Of a DNA stretch of 64,000 nucleotides, positions 17,206-24,399 are shown piece by piece. The notes under the pieces are model-generated. The model was not told where the DNA came from and made no database searches. It was given only the letters and a program-made list of their open reading frames with translations. The stretch comes from Ruegeria aquimaris (lineage in GTDB: Bacteria; Pseudomonadota; Alphaproteobacteria; Rhodobacterales; Rhodobacteraceae): positions 62,001 through 126,000 of the forward strand of contig NZ_JAOWLB010000001.1 in assembly GCF_025751555.1 (NCBI RefSeq). The letters are read 5' to 3'. The position numbers were made by a program, and so were the translations under genes. Every line of letters begins with the position of its first letter. Position 1 is the stretch's first letter.

Positions 17206-17909
17206 GCCTCTTCCTCCAGAACATCGCTCATCGGCACCAGATGGGTCGTCGCCTTGTCCCGGATCAGCATGCCGAACCGCTCGTCGACCCCCAGAAAGGT
17301 ACCCGACAGCCCGGCTCGCGTCACCGCTTCGCCGACACCCTGCACCAGCCCCATCCATTCCGCATGCAGCGGCCCGTTGCCATCGCTTTCCCAGCGGTTG
17401 ATCCAGGTCATCACATGCCGCGCCCAGCTTTCCAGCAGTTGCTCGGCAGGCACATCGGCACAGCCCTCTTCATAGAGCGCTGTCCGGTCCGGTGTATCTC
17501 CGGGATCCTCGGCGGTCTGCAACAGAACCAGGTCCAGGCCGACGACCAGCCAGTCCGGCACCGCCGCAGGCTCAGCCGTATCCGCCGCCACCTGCAAACG
17601 CCCGCACAGCGCGCCGTTCACCCGAATGCCGCCCTCCCAGGTCAGGTGCACCGCCACCTCGGGCGGGGCCAGCGCGCCCAGTGCGTTCTGGAACCCGACA
17701 CCGCAAAGCGGCAGCATCGCCATCGCCTCGGCCAGCGCCACCTCGGGGGCAAAGACCAGCGCCGCCCGCAGCCGGTCGGCCTGGACGTTATGCACCACCG
17801 TCCCGCCGTCACAGCCCATCGCGGCCATGGCGCGGGCGCGGTCAAACGGCGCCTCGCCCCCCGATACGGCAACGCCCTGCATCAGCGGAGGAAAGGTGGG
17901 TGTGCTCAT
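17202..17909 (-). CDS. Biotin/lipoate ligase-like protein with DUF4444
   Basis: 235 residues. The N-terminal part resembles the catalytic fold of the biotin/lipoate A/B ligase family, but the usual biotin-ligase GRGRxGR motif is replaced. The C-terminal part (LSGTFLGVDERFGMLIRDKATTHLVPMSDVLEE) matches DUF4444. It overlaps both neighbours by four bases, so it is translated with mrp and DUF6505. The missing signature makes classical biotin ligation doubtful. A role in attaching or handling a cofactor for the formate dehydrogenase nearby is an inference from context only. Confidence 0.7.
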   Translation of the reverse strand: MSTPTFPPLMQGVAVSGGEAPFDRARAMAAMGCDGGTVVHNVQADRLRAALVFAPEVALAEAMAMLPLCGVGFQNALGALAPPEVAVHLTWEGGIRVNGALCGRLQVAADTAEPAAVPDWLVVGLDLVLLQTAEDPGDTPDRTALYEEGCADVPAEQLLESWARHVMTWINRWESDGNGPLHAEWMGLVQGVGEAVTRAGLSGTFLGVDERFGMLIRDKATTHLVPMSDVLEEEA

Positions 17910-18967
17910 GCCTGCCCCTTGGCGATCATCTCGCGCGCGATCCGGCGGAACGCCTCGGCCTGCGGGCTGTCGGGCTTGCTGACCACGATCGGCGCGCCGC
18001 CGTCGGCGGCGACCCGGATGTCGAGATGCAGCGGGATCTCTCCCAACAGCGGCACGCCCAGCTTCTCCGCCTCGGCGGCAACGCCGCCATGACCGAACAC
18101 ATGTTCCTCATGCCCGCAATTGGAACAGATATGGGTCGACATGTTCTCGATCATGCCCAGGATCGGGGTCTTGAGCTGGCGGAACATGTCGATGCCCTTG
18201 CGGGCGTCGATCAGCGCCACATCCTGCGGGGTCGAGACCACGATGGCGCCATCCACCGCGAATTTCTGGCTCAGCGTCAACTGCACGTCGCCGGTGCCCG
18301 GTGGCAGGTCGACGATCAGCACATCCAGACCGCCCCACTGCACCTGGTTCATCATCTGTTGCAGCGCGCCCATCAGCATCGGACCACGCCAGACCACCGC
18401 CTGCCCCTCGTTGGTCATCAGCCCCATCGACATCATGGTCACGCCATGATTGCGGAGCGGCAGGATGGTCTTGCCATCCGGGCTGGCGGGTCGCCCCGAG
18501 ACGCCCAGCATGCGCGGCTGCGACGGGCCATAGACATCGGCGTCCAAGAGGCCCACGCGCCGCCCCTCGGCGGCCAGCGCACAGGCGAGGTTGGCCGACA
18601 CGGTGGACTTGCCCACGCCGCCCTTGCCCGAGGCGACGGCGACGATCCGGTCGACACCGGCAACCGGCTGCGGCCCTTGCGGCGCCGCCTTGGGGCGCGG
18701 TTTCAAATCGGGCGGCGCCTTGTCGGAATGCGCCGTCATCAGCGCCGAGACCTTGGCGACCCCTTCGACCATCTGCGCGGCCTGCTCGGCGGCGCTTTGT
18801 ACGGGCTTGTACATTTCGGACAATTTGGGGTCGATCTCGAGGACAAAACGGACATTTTCGCCCTCGACGTTCAGCGCCCGGACGATTCCGGCGCTGACGA
18901 TATCCTGCCCCGAGGCCGGATCGGTGATCTTCTTGAGGTTGGCCAGTACGGCGTCACGCAGACTCAT
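17906..18967 (-). CDS. mrp: Mrp/NBP35 family iron-sulfur carrier ATPase
   Basis: A 353-residue Mrp (ApbC) protein. An N-terminal MIP18-like domain (SLRDAVLANLKKITDP... ) is followed by the P-loop ATPase core with VASGKGGVGKSTVSANLA, DADVYGPSQPRMLG, VDLPPGTGD and a CSNCGHEE pair of cysteines that bridges a [4Fe-4S] cluster between two subunits. It carries iron-sulfur clusters to apoproteins. Sitting in an operon next to a formate dehydrogenase rich in [4Fe-4S] clusters, it may serve those subunits. This may be the only mrp in the genome, but that cannot be judged from here. Confidence 0.93.
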   Translation of the reverse strand: MSLRDAVLANLKKITDPASGQDIVSAGIVRALNVEGENVRFVLEIDPKLSEMYKPVQSAAEQAAQMVEGVAKVSALMTAHSDKAPPDLKPRPKAAPQGPQPVAGVDRIVAVASGKGGVGKSTVSANLACALAAEGRRVGLLDADVYGPSQPRMLGVSGRPASPDGKTILPLRNHGVTMMSMGLMTNEGQAVVWRGPMLMGALQQMMNQVQWGGLDVLIVDLPPGTGDVQLTLSQKFAVDGAIVVSTPQDVALIDARKGIDMFRQLKTPILGMIENMSTHICSNCGHEEHVFGHGGVAAEAEKLGVPLLGEIPLHLDIRVAADGGAPIVVSKPDSPQAEAFRRIAREMIAKGQA

Positions 18968-19161
18968 GCGTCACCATCCTTGATCAGGCCGGTCACCTCG
19001 TGGCTGACATCCAGCCCTTCGACGGTCAGAACGATTTTTGCTTTGAATTCCTTGCCTTCCGGACTGCCCGCCAGGCGCAACCCCTCCTCGATCGCCTGCT
19101 GGCTGGTGACGCCCACCTGCTTGAGGAACTTGCGCATCGACATGTTGTAATCGCCGCTCAT
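18964..19161 (-). CDS. Small DUF6494 family protein
   Basis: A 65-residue soluble protein (MSGDYNMSMRKFLKQVGVTSQQAIEEGL...) matching a small family (DUF6494) seen beside mrp and formate dehydrogenase genes in alphaproteobacteria. The ATG at 19161 is preferred to the longer frame start at 19185. It overlaps mrp by four bases (ATGA). It is probably the first gene of this minus-strand operon. No catalytic residues are apparent. Confidence 0.7.
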   Translation of the reverse strand: MSGDYNMSMRKFLKQVGVTSQQAIEEGLRLAGSPEGKEFKAKIVLTVEGLDVSHEVTGLIKDGDA

Positions 19162-19228
19162 GGCCCGGTCTCTCCTGTATCCCACGCATCATTTGACGCA
19201 TCCCCCGCACCGCCATTACGCTGCGAAC

Positions 19229-19957
19229 ATGCGACACGCCCTCTTGTGCCTCACCCTGCTCGCCTCCGCCACCCCCTGCGCCGCACAGGAGGCAATCGGT
19301 CTGGCCAGCCCCGAGGCGGTGGCACGCTCGGGTCTTCTGCAACATATTCTGCCGCGCTTCTCGCTCAAGACCGGAATTCGCGTTATCATCGACTCCGAAG
19401 GCCCGATGGAACTGACGACCGTAACCGACGACGCGCCGGTTTTCCGGCGCGGCGATGTGGTTTACTTCCTTCATACCGACGGGTCGGAACGGCAGGAACG
19501 GTTCCATGACTGGCTGCAAAGTGATATCGGCAAGCGCACGATCGAAGCTTTCGTGCCACAGGACGGTCCCGCCTTTTCCGCCAGTTTCGAGACAGCTGAA
19601 CCCGAAGCCGCGCCGCAGTTTGACGGCAACGCGGCCCTTGGCGCGCAACTGTCGCTGGAAAAATGCGGGCGATGTCATGTGGTTGGCGAGCAGAACCGGA
19701 TGAAGGGGATCGGTTCTACCCCGTCCTTTGGCGTGCTGCGCGCCCTGTCCGACTGGGACAGCCGGTTCCAGTCCTTCTACGCTCTGCGCCCGCACCCCGC
19801 CTTTACCCAGGTAGAAGGCATCACGGCGCCCTTCGATGCCGAACGCCCCTCGCCGATCTACCCGGTGACGCTGACGCCCGAGGAACTGGAGGCCATCCTT
19901 GCCTTTGTCGCGGCAACCGGCGCAGCCGACCTGGGTGCGCCATTGATCATGAAATAG
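19229..19957 (+). CDS. Periplasmic cytochrome c with TupA-like N-terminal half
   Basis: 242 residues with a signal peptide (MRHALLCLTLLASATPCAAQ). Residues about 22-115 resemble a shortened tungstate-binding protein: SGLLQHILPRFSLKTGIRV parallels SGLLDHILPAFTAESGIEV of the TupA encoded at 31560, and RFHDWLQSDIGKRTIEAF parallels RFIDWLIGSDGQAAIASY. The middle lobe of TupA is missing. Residues about 130-242 are a mono-haem cytochrome c with CGRCH (Cys146, Cys149, His150). It is transcribed away from mrp and toward the fdh region. The domain pairing suggests a periplasmic electron carrier with a metal- or anion-binding fold derived from TupA. A plain cytochrome with chance similarity is the alternative. 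Confidence 0.8.
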   Translation: MRHALLCLTLLASATPCAAQEAIGLASPEAVARSGLLQHILPRFSLKTGIRVIIDSEGPMELTTVTDDAPVFRRGDVVYFLHTDGSERQERFHDWLQSDIGKRTIEAFVPQDGPAFSASFETAEPEAAPQFDGNAALGAQLSLEKCGRCHVVGEQNRMKGIGSTPSFGVLRALSDWDSRFQSFYALRPHPAFTQVEGITAPFDAERPSPIYPVTLTPEELEAILAFVAATGAADLGAPLIMK

Positions 19958-20010
19958 CGCCTCACGATACATCCCGGAGCATTTGCAGCGAAATGGAGAC
20001 AGGACGTGGG

Positions 20011-21960
20011 TCAATGGTCCTTGCGCCTGCTGAAGTAATCCTCGGTGGTGACCGTGCGTGGCCGTTCCTTGGCGGCAAACGGGTTGTCCGTCGCCTGGAA
20101 CTGGGCGCCCACCCGGCAATTGTCGCACATCTGGATCATCCGCGCCTGCGCGCTTTCGGCGAACATCGGGTGTTTGCCCGCGAGCTTCTCCATGATCCGC
20201 TCGACGGTCGAGCGGACGCCGAAGAGCGCGCCGCATTCGATACAGGCAAAGGGTTCTTCCTCGTTCAGCACGCGTTGGCCTAGCGCCGCTTCGGACAGGT
20301 CAAGCCGCGGTTCCAGCGTGATCGCCTGTTCCGGGCAGATGGTCCGGCAGATACCGCATTGCAGACAGGCGTCCTCCTGAAAGTTCAACTGCGGCATGTC
20401 CGGATTGTCGATCAGCGCCCCCGAGGGGCAGAGCGACACGCAACTGAGGCACAGGGTGCAGGCATCCGTGTTCACCACCACTGCACCATAAGGCGCCGCC
20501 TCGGGCAATGGCAGGACCGGCCCGCCCGGGTTCAGCGCCTGAGCCGCCAGCCGCGTGACCTGCCTGCGATTGCCCATCGGCAGCACCGGATCCGCCAGCG
20601 GTGCTTTAACTTCCGCCATGTAGAGATGTTCGGACAAGGCGTCAGGGTCGGTCATATCAAGCAGGCTCAACCGTCCCGGCCCTGCTATCGCCACGGCCAG
20701 CGCCAGTTCACGGTCCAGTGCCTCGCGCTCGGTCCTCTGTCCGCACAGGACCGACACAGACGCAAACCCATGCGCCAGCCCGGCCAGCATCTCGGCATGA
20801 CCAAACCCGGAAACAACGTTCAGTTCCAGTGGGATGACATCGGCGGGCAGACCCCGGCCGAACCGGGCCGCGAGGCGGATCATCTCGGCCCCGTGCGCGT
20901 CGTGCACCAAGAGGCGCGGCGCGCTCCCCCCCGCCTTGCGATAGGTCCGCGCCAGGATCTGCATCCGCGCCAGGAGGGTGGCAAGCGCGGGATCTTCATA
21001 GGTGATCGCGGTCGAGGGGCACAGCGCCGCACAGGCGCCGCACCCCGCGCAAACCATCGGATCGATGGACACGTGATCGCCCGCCGGCGTGATCGCCCCG
21101 GTCGGGCAGATATCAAGGCAGTTCGAACAGCCGGTCTGTTCAGCGCGCGCATGAGCGCAGAGGCTTTCGTTCAGCCGGACATAGAGCGGTTTCTCGAAAG
21201 TCCCGGTCAGTTGCGCGGCCTCAAAGGCCAGACGCTCGACCGCCAGCGCATCGCGCGGGTCTGCGCGCAGATAGCCTTCGCGCTTTTCCCAGGCCGGCAC
21301 CATGGGCGTGCCGCCGGTAAGGTCGATCACGATATCACATTCTGACACGGCGCGATCCTTCGGCGCCGTCAGTTCAAAGGCCCCACGCCCGCCCGGCAGG
21401 ACTTGCCGGAACCCGTCGATCCGCAACCGGAAACCTCCCAGGGCGCCCCGTACCCGAACCAGTTTGCCGGTCACCACGTCATAGGCACGCGTGATCGGCA
21501 GGTCGCCTTCGGTAATCAGCGCGGTCACCGCCAGCACCCCGGACAGGCGCTCGGCCAGGTCGCAGACGGCATGGGCCGGACCGGCGATCAGGCACACCCC
21601 CTCGCTGAGCACATCCACCGCCGGGGTCACCGGAACCGGCATCAGTGCCTCGGCCGCCAAAGCCGCCATCTTGGGCGCGGCCTGCTCCCCTTGCTCAGAC
21701 CAGCCCGCTCGGTCGCGCAGGTCGACAAATCCGGGTGTTTCAACCCCCAGGTCTTCGGCCAGGGCCGTGAATACCGCCTGCTCCTGTCCGCAGGCCATGA
21801 TGGCTTCGCCAGCCTGAAGCAGATCGGCGGCTTGTTCCTGTCCGGTTGTGCAAAGTGCACTAAAGACGCGCGTGCATCCGGCTCCGCAAGCTGTCGAGAT
21901 CAGTTCCGCGTCAATGGATTGCGACCCGGCGCAATCGCAAAGAATCAGTGTCTTGGACAT
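20011..21960 (-). CDS. Multi-cluster 4Fe-4S ferredoxin-type protein, fdh-associated
   Basis: 649 residues, cytoplasmic. The start at 21960 has a GGAGAAAG site; frame upstream to 22131 is not coding-like. The first 300 residues hold a CDCAGS start and an N-terminal CGxC-poor domain resembling HdrA/CoxMo accessory proteins. Ferredoxin clusters follow: CSNCLDICPTG, CAGCGACAALCPS, CTLCLSCVSLCPS, CLQCGICRTICPE, and a C-terminal CIECGALFG with a later CDNC. This gives at least four [4Fe-4S] sites. It lies divergent from the DUF3305 gene, the usual neighbour in this formate dehydrogenase locus, and probably carries electrons in the cytoplasm for assembly or for reduction of a partner. Exact function unknown. 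Confidence 0.85.
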   Translation of the reverse strand: MSKTLILCDCAGSQSIDAELISTACGAGCTRVFSALCTTGQEQAADLLQAGEAIMACGQEQAVFTALAEDLGVETPGFVDLRDRAGWSEQGEQAAPKMAALAAEALMPVPVTPAVDVLSEGVCLIAGPAHAVCDLAERLSGVLAVTALITEGDLPITRAYDVVTGKLVRVRGALGGFRLRIDGFRQVLPGGRGAFELTAPKDRAVSECDIVIDLTGGTPMVPAWEKREGYLRADPRDALAVERLAFEAAQLTGTFEKPLYVRLNESLCAHARAEQTGCSNCLDICPTGAITPAGDHVSIDPMVCAGCGACAALCPSTAITYEDPALATLLARMQILARTYRKAGGSAPRLLVHDAHGAEMIRLAARFGRGLPADVIPLELNVVSGFGHAEMLAGLAHGFASVSVLCGQRTEREALDRELALAVAIAGPGRLSLLDMTDPDALSEHLYMAEVKAPLADPVLPMGNRRQVTRLAAQALNPGGPVLPLPEAAPYGAVVVNTDACTLCLSCVSLCPSGALIDNPDMPQLNFQEDACLQCGICRTICPEQAITLEPRLDLSEAALGQRVLNEEEPFACIECGALFGVRSTVERIMEKLAGKHPMFAESAQARMIQMCDNCRVGAQFQATDNPFAAKERPRTVTTEDYFSRRKDH

Positions 21961-22254
21961 TCTTTCTCCATCCGGCCCGGCGCTGCGGACCTCCCTTCTC
22001 CCGTGTTGGACTGTGGCCCAGCTTGACCGTGCCGTAAAGGCCACATGGATCGCGATAAACTTTTGTATACCTTTCCTTGGCACACAGACCGTTCGCGCTA
22101 GATGACGAAGACTGAGCAGATTAAGATACATTTGAGTTCTATCTTTTCTGGTAAGAAAACTGGGCCAATCCTCTCAAAAGCCTTGGCAGATGTGTTTTTA
22201 CCTCGCATAGTTTGACGGACGGAAAGAAGGGGAGAGCTTTCCGGGGAGGACCGT
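21961..22254. promoter_or_regulatory. Divergent promoter region, ferredoxin gene / DUF3305 operon
   Basis: 294 bases with no gene, AT-richer than the flanks. A short hairpin TTTTCT/AGAAAA (22144-22159) sits in the middle. No FNR-type TTGAT-N4-ATCAA or sigma-54 site is visible. Promoters for both operons must lie here. Confidence 0.45.
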
Positions 22255-22815
22255 TTGGCCAAGGCCGCAAACAAACGCATCGAAATGCCGCTGGGCGTGG
22301 TTGTCCGCAAGTCGCCGGGCGTAACCCGCTGGGTTCGATGGAACTGGCGTGCCGTCGCTGTCCTGCCGGGGGCGGGACCAGCCGACTGGGCGGAATTGCG
22401 GCGCGAAGGCGAGGCTGTCGAATACCATGCGGCCACTCTGCCGCTGGTGCTCTGGTCCTCGGACGCCGAAGCCTACATGATCAACCTGGCCGACGGGATG
22501 CCCTCCATTTACTTGGTGCTGCGCGAGAGCGACGCGGCCGACCGTCCGCTGGACGCGGTTCTGGTCACGGCATCGCCTTACGAAGGTCAGGACTATGCCG
22601 ACACATCGGATGACATCGTCGAAAAGATTCCTATGACACCAGGGCTGATTGCATGGGTACGGGATTTCGCACTGGCGCATTTCGAGGCCGAGGGTTTTGT
22701 CAAACGCAAGCGGGATCGCAAGCGGGTCGATCTGGTCGAAGACGGGCGCGGCGATGCGCGTATCCGACAGGAGACTGATGTCTATCGTGCGCCGGGCCGG
22801 AGGGTGGTGCAATGA
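22255..22815 (+). CDS. DUF3305 family protein (fdh accessory)
   Basis: 186 residues. MPLGVVVRKSPGVTRWVRWNWRAVAVLPGA and the AEAYMINLADGMPSIYLVLR segment match DUF3305. It is a soluble protein known only from formate dehydrogenase clusters. The start is a TTG at 22255, five bases after GGGGAGGA; the next ATG is ten codons later and has no such site. The stop overlaps the next start as ATGA. The C-terminal region is strongly basic (KRKRDRKR). Function unknown. Confidence 0.82.
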   Translation: MAKAANKRIEMPLGVVVRKSPGVTRWVRWNWRAVAVLPGAGPADWAELRREGEAVEYHAATLPLVLWSSDAEAYMINLADGMPSIYLVLRESDAADRPLDAVLVTASPYEGQDYADTSDDIVEKIPMTPGLIAWVRDFALAHFEAEGFVKRKRDRKRVDLVEDGRGDARIRQETDVYRAPGRRVVQ

Positions 22816-23426
22816 GCGCGGGCAGTGATTTCTGGACCAGGCGCCGCGCGGCGGTGGTGGCCGAAGAGCGCGCCGAAGCAGCGGCGCTCAGCGCCGAGGC
22901 GCGCGCGCAGGCGCAAGCGGCGCTGGAGCAGGAAAGCGACGAAGACATTCTCGCACGGCTTGAACTGCCTGATCCGGATACGCTGCAACCCGGCGATGAC
23001 GTTGCGCGTTTCATGTCCGATCTGGTACCCGACCGGCTGCGACGCCGGGCCTTGCGCCGCCTCTGGCGCCTGAACCCGGTTCTGGCAAATGTAGATGGTC
23101 TCGTCGATTACGGCGAGGACTACACCGATGCCGCACTTGTGGTGGAGAACCTGCAAACCGCCTATCAGGTCGGCAAGGGCATGCTTGCGCATATCGAGGC
23201 TCTGGCCGCGCAGGCCAAAGGCGAGGAGGACACCGGAGAGGAAGACCTGCCCGCCACAACGCCAGACGAGACGGAAGAGGCCCCGCTTGTGCTCGCCGAG
23301 ACCTCCCCGCCCGAGATGGAGGCTGCGTCCGCAGCCGACGCGGGCAACGAGGTGGTCCCCTTGCGGGACCCCGAGGCGCCCGCCCTCCCCGCACCGCGCC
23401 GCATGCGTTTTTCGTTCGAAGGATAG
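22812..23426 (+). CDS. DUF3306 family protein (fdh accessory)
   Basis: 204 residues. It starts with SDFWTRRRAAVVAEERAEAAA, a long Ala/Glu helix, then LPDPDTLQPGDDVARFMSDLVPDRLRRRALRRLWRLNPVLANVDGLVDYGEDYTD, the core of DUF3306. The last 70 residues are acidic and proline-rich, probably unstructured. It is always paired with DUF3305 and is translated with it here. Its role in formate dehydrogenase maturation is inferred from co-occurrence only. Confidence 0.82.
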   Translation: MSAGSDFWTRRRAAVVAEERAEAAALSAEARAQAQAALEQESDEDILARLELPDPDTLQPGDDVARFMSDLVPDRLRRRALRRLWRLNPVLANVDGLVDYGEDYTDAALVVENLQTAYQVGKGMLAHIEALAAQAKGEEDTGEEDLPATTPDETEEAPLVLAETSPPEMEAASAADAGNEVVPLRDPEAPALPAPRRMRFSFEG

Positions 23427-23429
23427 AGA

Positions 23430-24041
23430 ATGGCCCAGACCAGCACAGCAATACCCACGATCGGCGAAGAGGACCGGCTGCGCGCGGATTTCTACAATTT
23501 CCTGGGGCTCATCCTGGCGGCGCCGCCAGACCAGATGCTGCTGAACCAGGTGGCTGGACTTTCGGGCGACGAGTCGGATCTGGGCCAGGCGATCGGCGCC
23601 ATGGCGCGCGTGGCCCGTGTGACAAAACCAGCCGCCGCGGAGCGCGAGTTCAACGCGCTGTTCATTGGCTTGGGACGGGGCGAGTTGCTGCCTTACGCCA
23701 GCTACTACCTCACCGGTTTCTTGAATGAAAAGCCGCTGGCTCAGTTGCGACAGGACATGGCGGCGCGTGGCATCACCCGTGCCCGGAATGTCTATGAGCC
23801 CGAGGACAATATCGCCTCACTTATGGAAATGATGGCGGGCATGATCGTGGGGCGGTTCGGAAAACCGGCCACGCTGGACGACCAGAAGACCTTCTGGGCA
23901 CGACATATCGGCCCCTGGGCCGGTCATTTCTTTACGGATTTGGAAGGCGCCGAGAATTCGGTCCTCTATGCCTCGGTCGGCTCTGCCGGCCGGGTGTTCA
24001 TGGAGATCGAGCGCGAAGCCTTCCGGATGACGGCGGCCTGA
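23430..24041 (+). CDS. TorD/DmsD-type molecular chaperone
   Basis: A 203-residue all-helical protein of the TorD family. It has FYNFLGLILAAPPDQMLLNQ at the start, the YASYYLTGFLNEKPLAQLR region and the EPEDNIASLMEMMAGMI motif (E-P-x-D-H type) typical of these chaperones. They bind the Tat signal of molybdo- or tungstopterin enzymes until the cofactor is inserted. The Tat-borne FdhA is encoded next, so FdhA is the likely client. It starts three bases after the DUF3306 stop. Confidence 0.88.
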   Translation: MAQTSTAIPTIGEEDRLRADFYNFLGLILAAPPDQMLLNQVAGLSGDESDLGQAIGAMARVARVTKPAAAEREFNALFIGLGRGELLPYASYYLTGFLNEKPLAQLRQDMAARGITRARNVYEPEDNIASLMEMMAGMIVGRFGKPATLDDQKTFWARHIGPWAGHFFTDLEGAENSVLYASVGSAGRVFMEIEREAFRMTAA

Positions 24042-24103
24042 GGCCGCCTTTCGCCGGTGTCCCGAACGGGATGCCAGAACCGCAAATGGGAAAGGAGGAT
24101 CCC

Positions 24104-24292
24104 ATGAGCAAGACCAGGGAAGAAGGCGCAACCCGCCGCGACTTCCTGAAACTGGCCGGCACCGCCGCGCCCGCCGCGGTGGCCGCAGCCGCCATCGGGG
24201 GCGAGGCACAGGCCGCCGACCTGCCCGTGGACGAAACCCGTCTTCAGGACACCGCGCATACCCGCGCCTATCTCGACAGCGCCCGGTTCTGA
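24104..24292 (+). CDS. Small Tat-signal protein of the fdh operon
   Basis: 62 residues, with a strong AAAGGAGGA site before the ATG at 24104. It has a twin-arginine motif (RRDFLKLAG) and hydrophobic alanine stretch ending in AQA, followed by only about 23 mature residues (DLPVDETRLQDTAHTRAYLDSARF). Similar short Tat peptides are annotated upstream of fdhA in many proteobacteria. It has no cargo domain. It may be a subunit that hitchhikes with FdhA, or a decoy for the chaperone. Confidence 0.8.
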   Translation: MSKTREEGATRRDFLKLAGTAAPAAVAAAAIGGEAQAADLPVDETRLQDTAHTRAYLDSARF

Positions 24293-24399
24293 AAACCGGA
24301 CGCCGTCACCCCCGGTCGACGGTTGCGTGAGGCCCTGACACCGGTTTCGGAGAGTACCAAGCCAGCCACGATGGTCGTGGCCAGCACGGGAGGAAAAAG

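Noticed and set aside
16495-17475. 326-residue plus-strand frame and other frames through 16417-16725
   Set aside because: They pass through the hairpin-rich gap and the antisense of DUF6505 and have repetitive content.
20359-21345. 328-residue plus-strand frame opposite the ferredoxin gene
   Set aside because: Antisense of a gene with several intact Fe-S motifs.
22061-22105. Possible sigma-54 promoter (TGGCAC) ahead of the DUF3305 operon
   Set aside because: The GC of the -12 element is not at the required 10-base spacing from GG.
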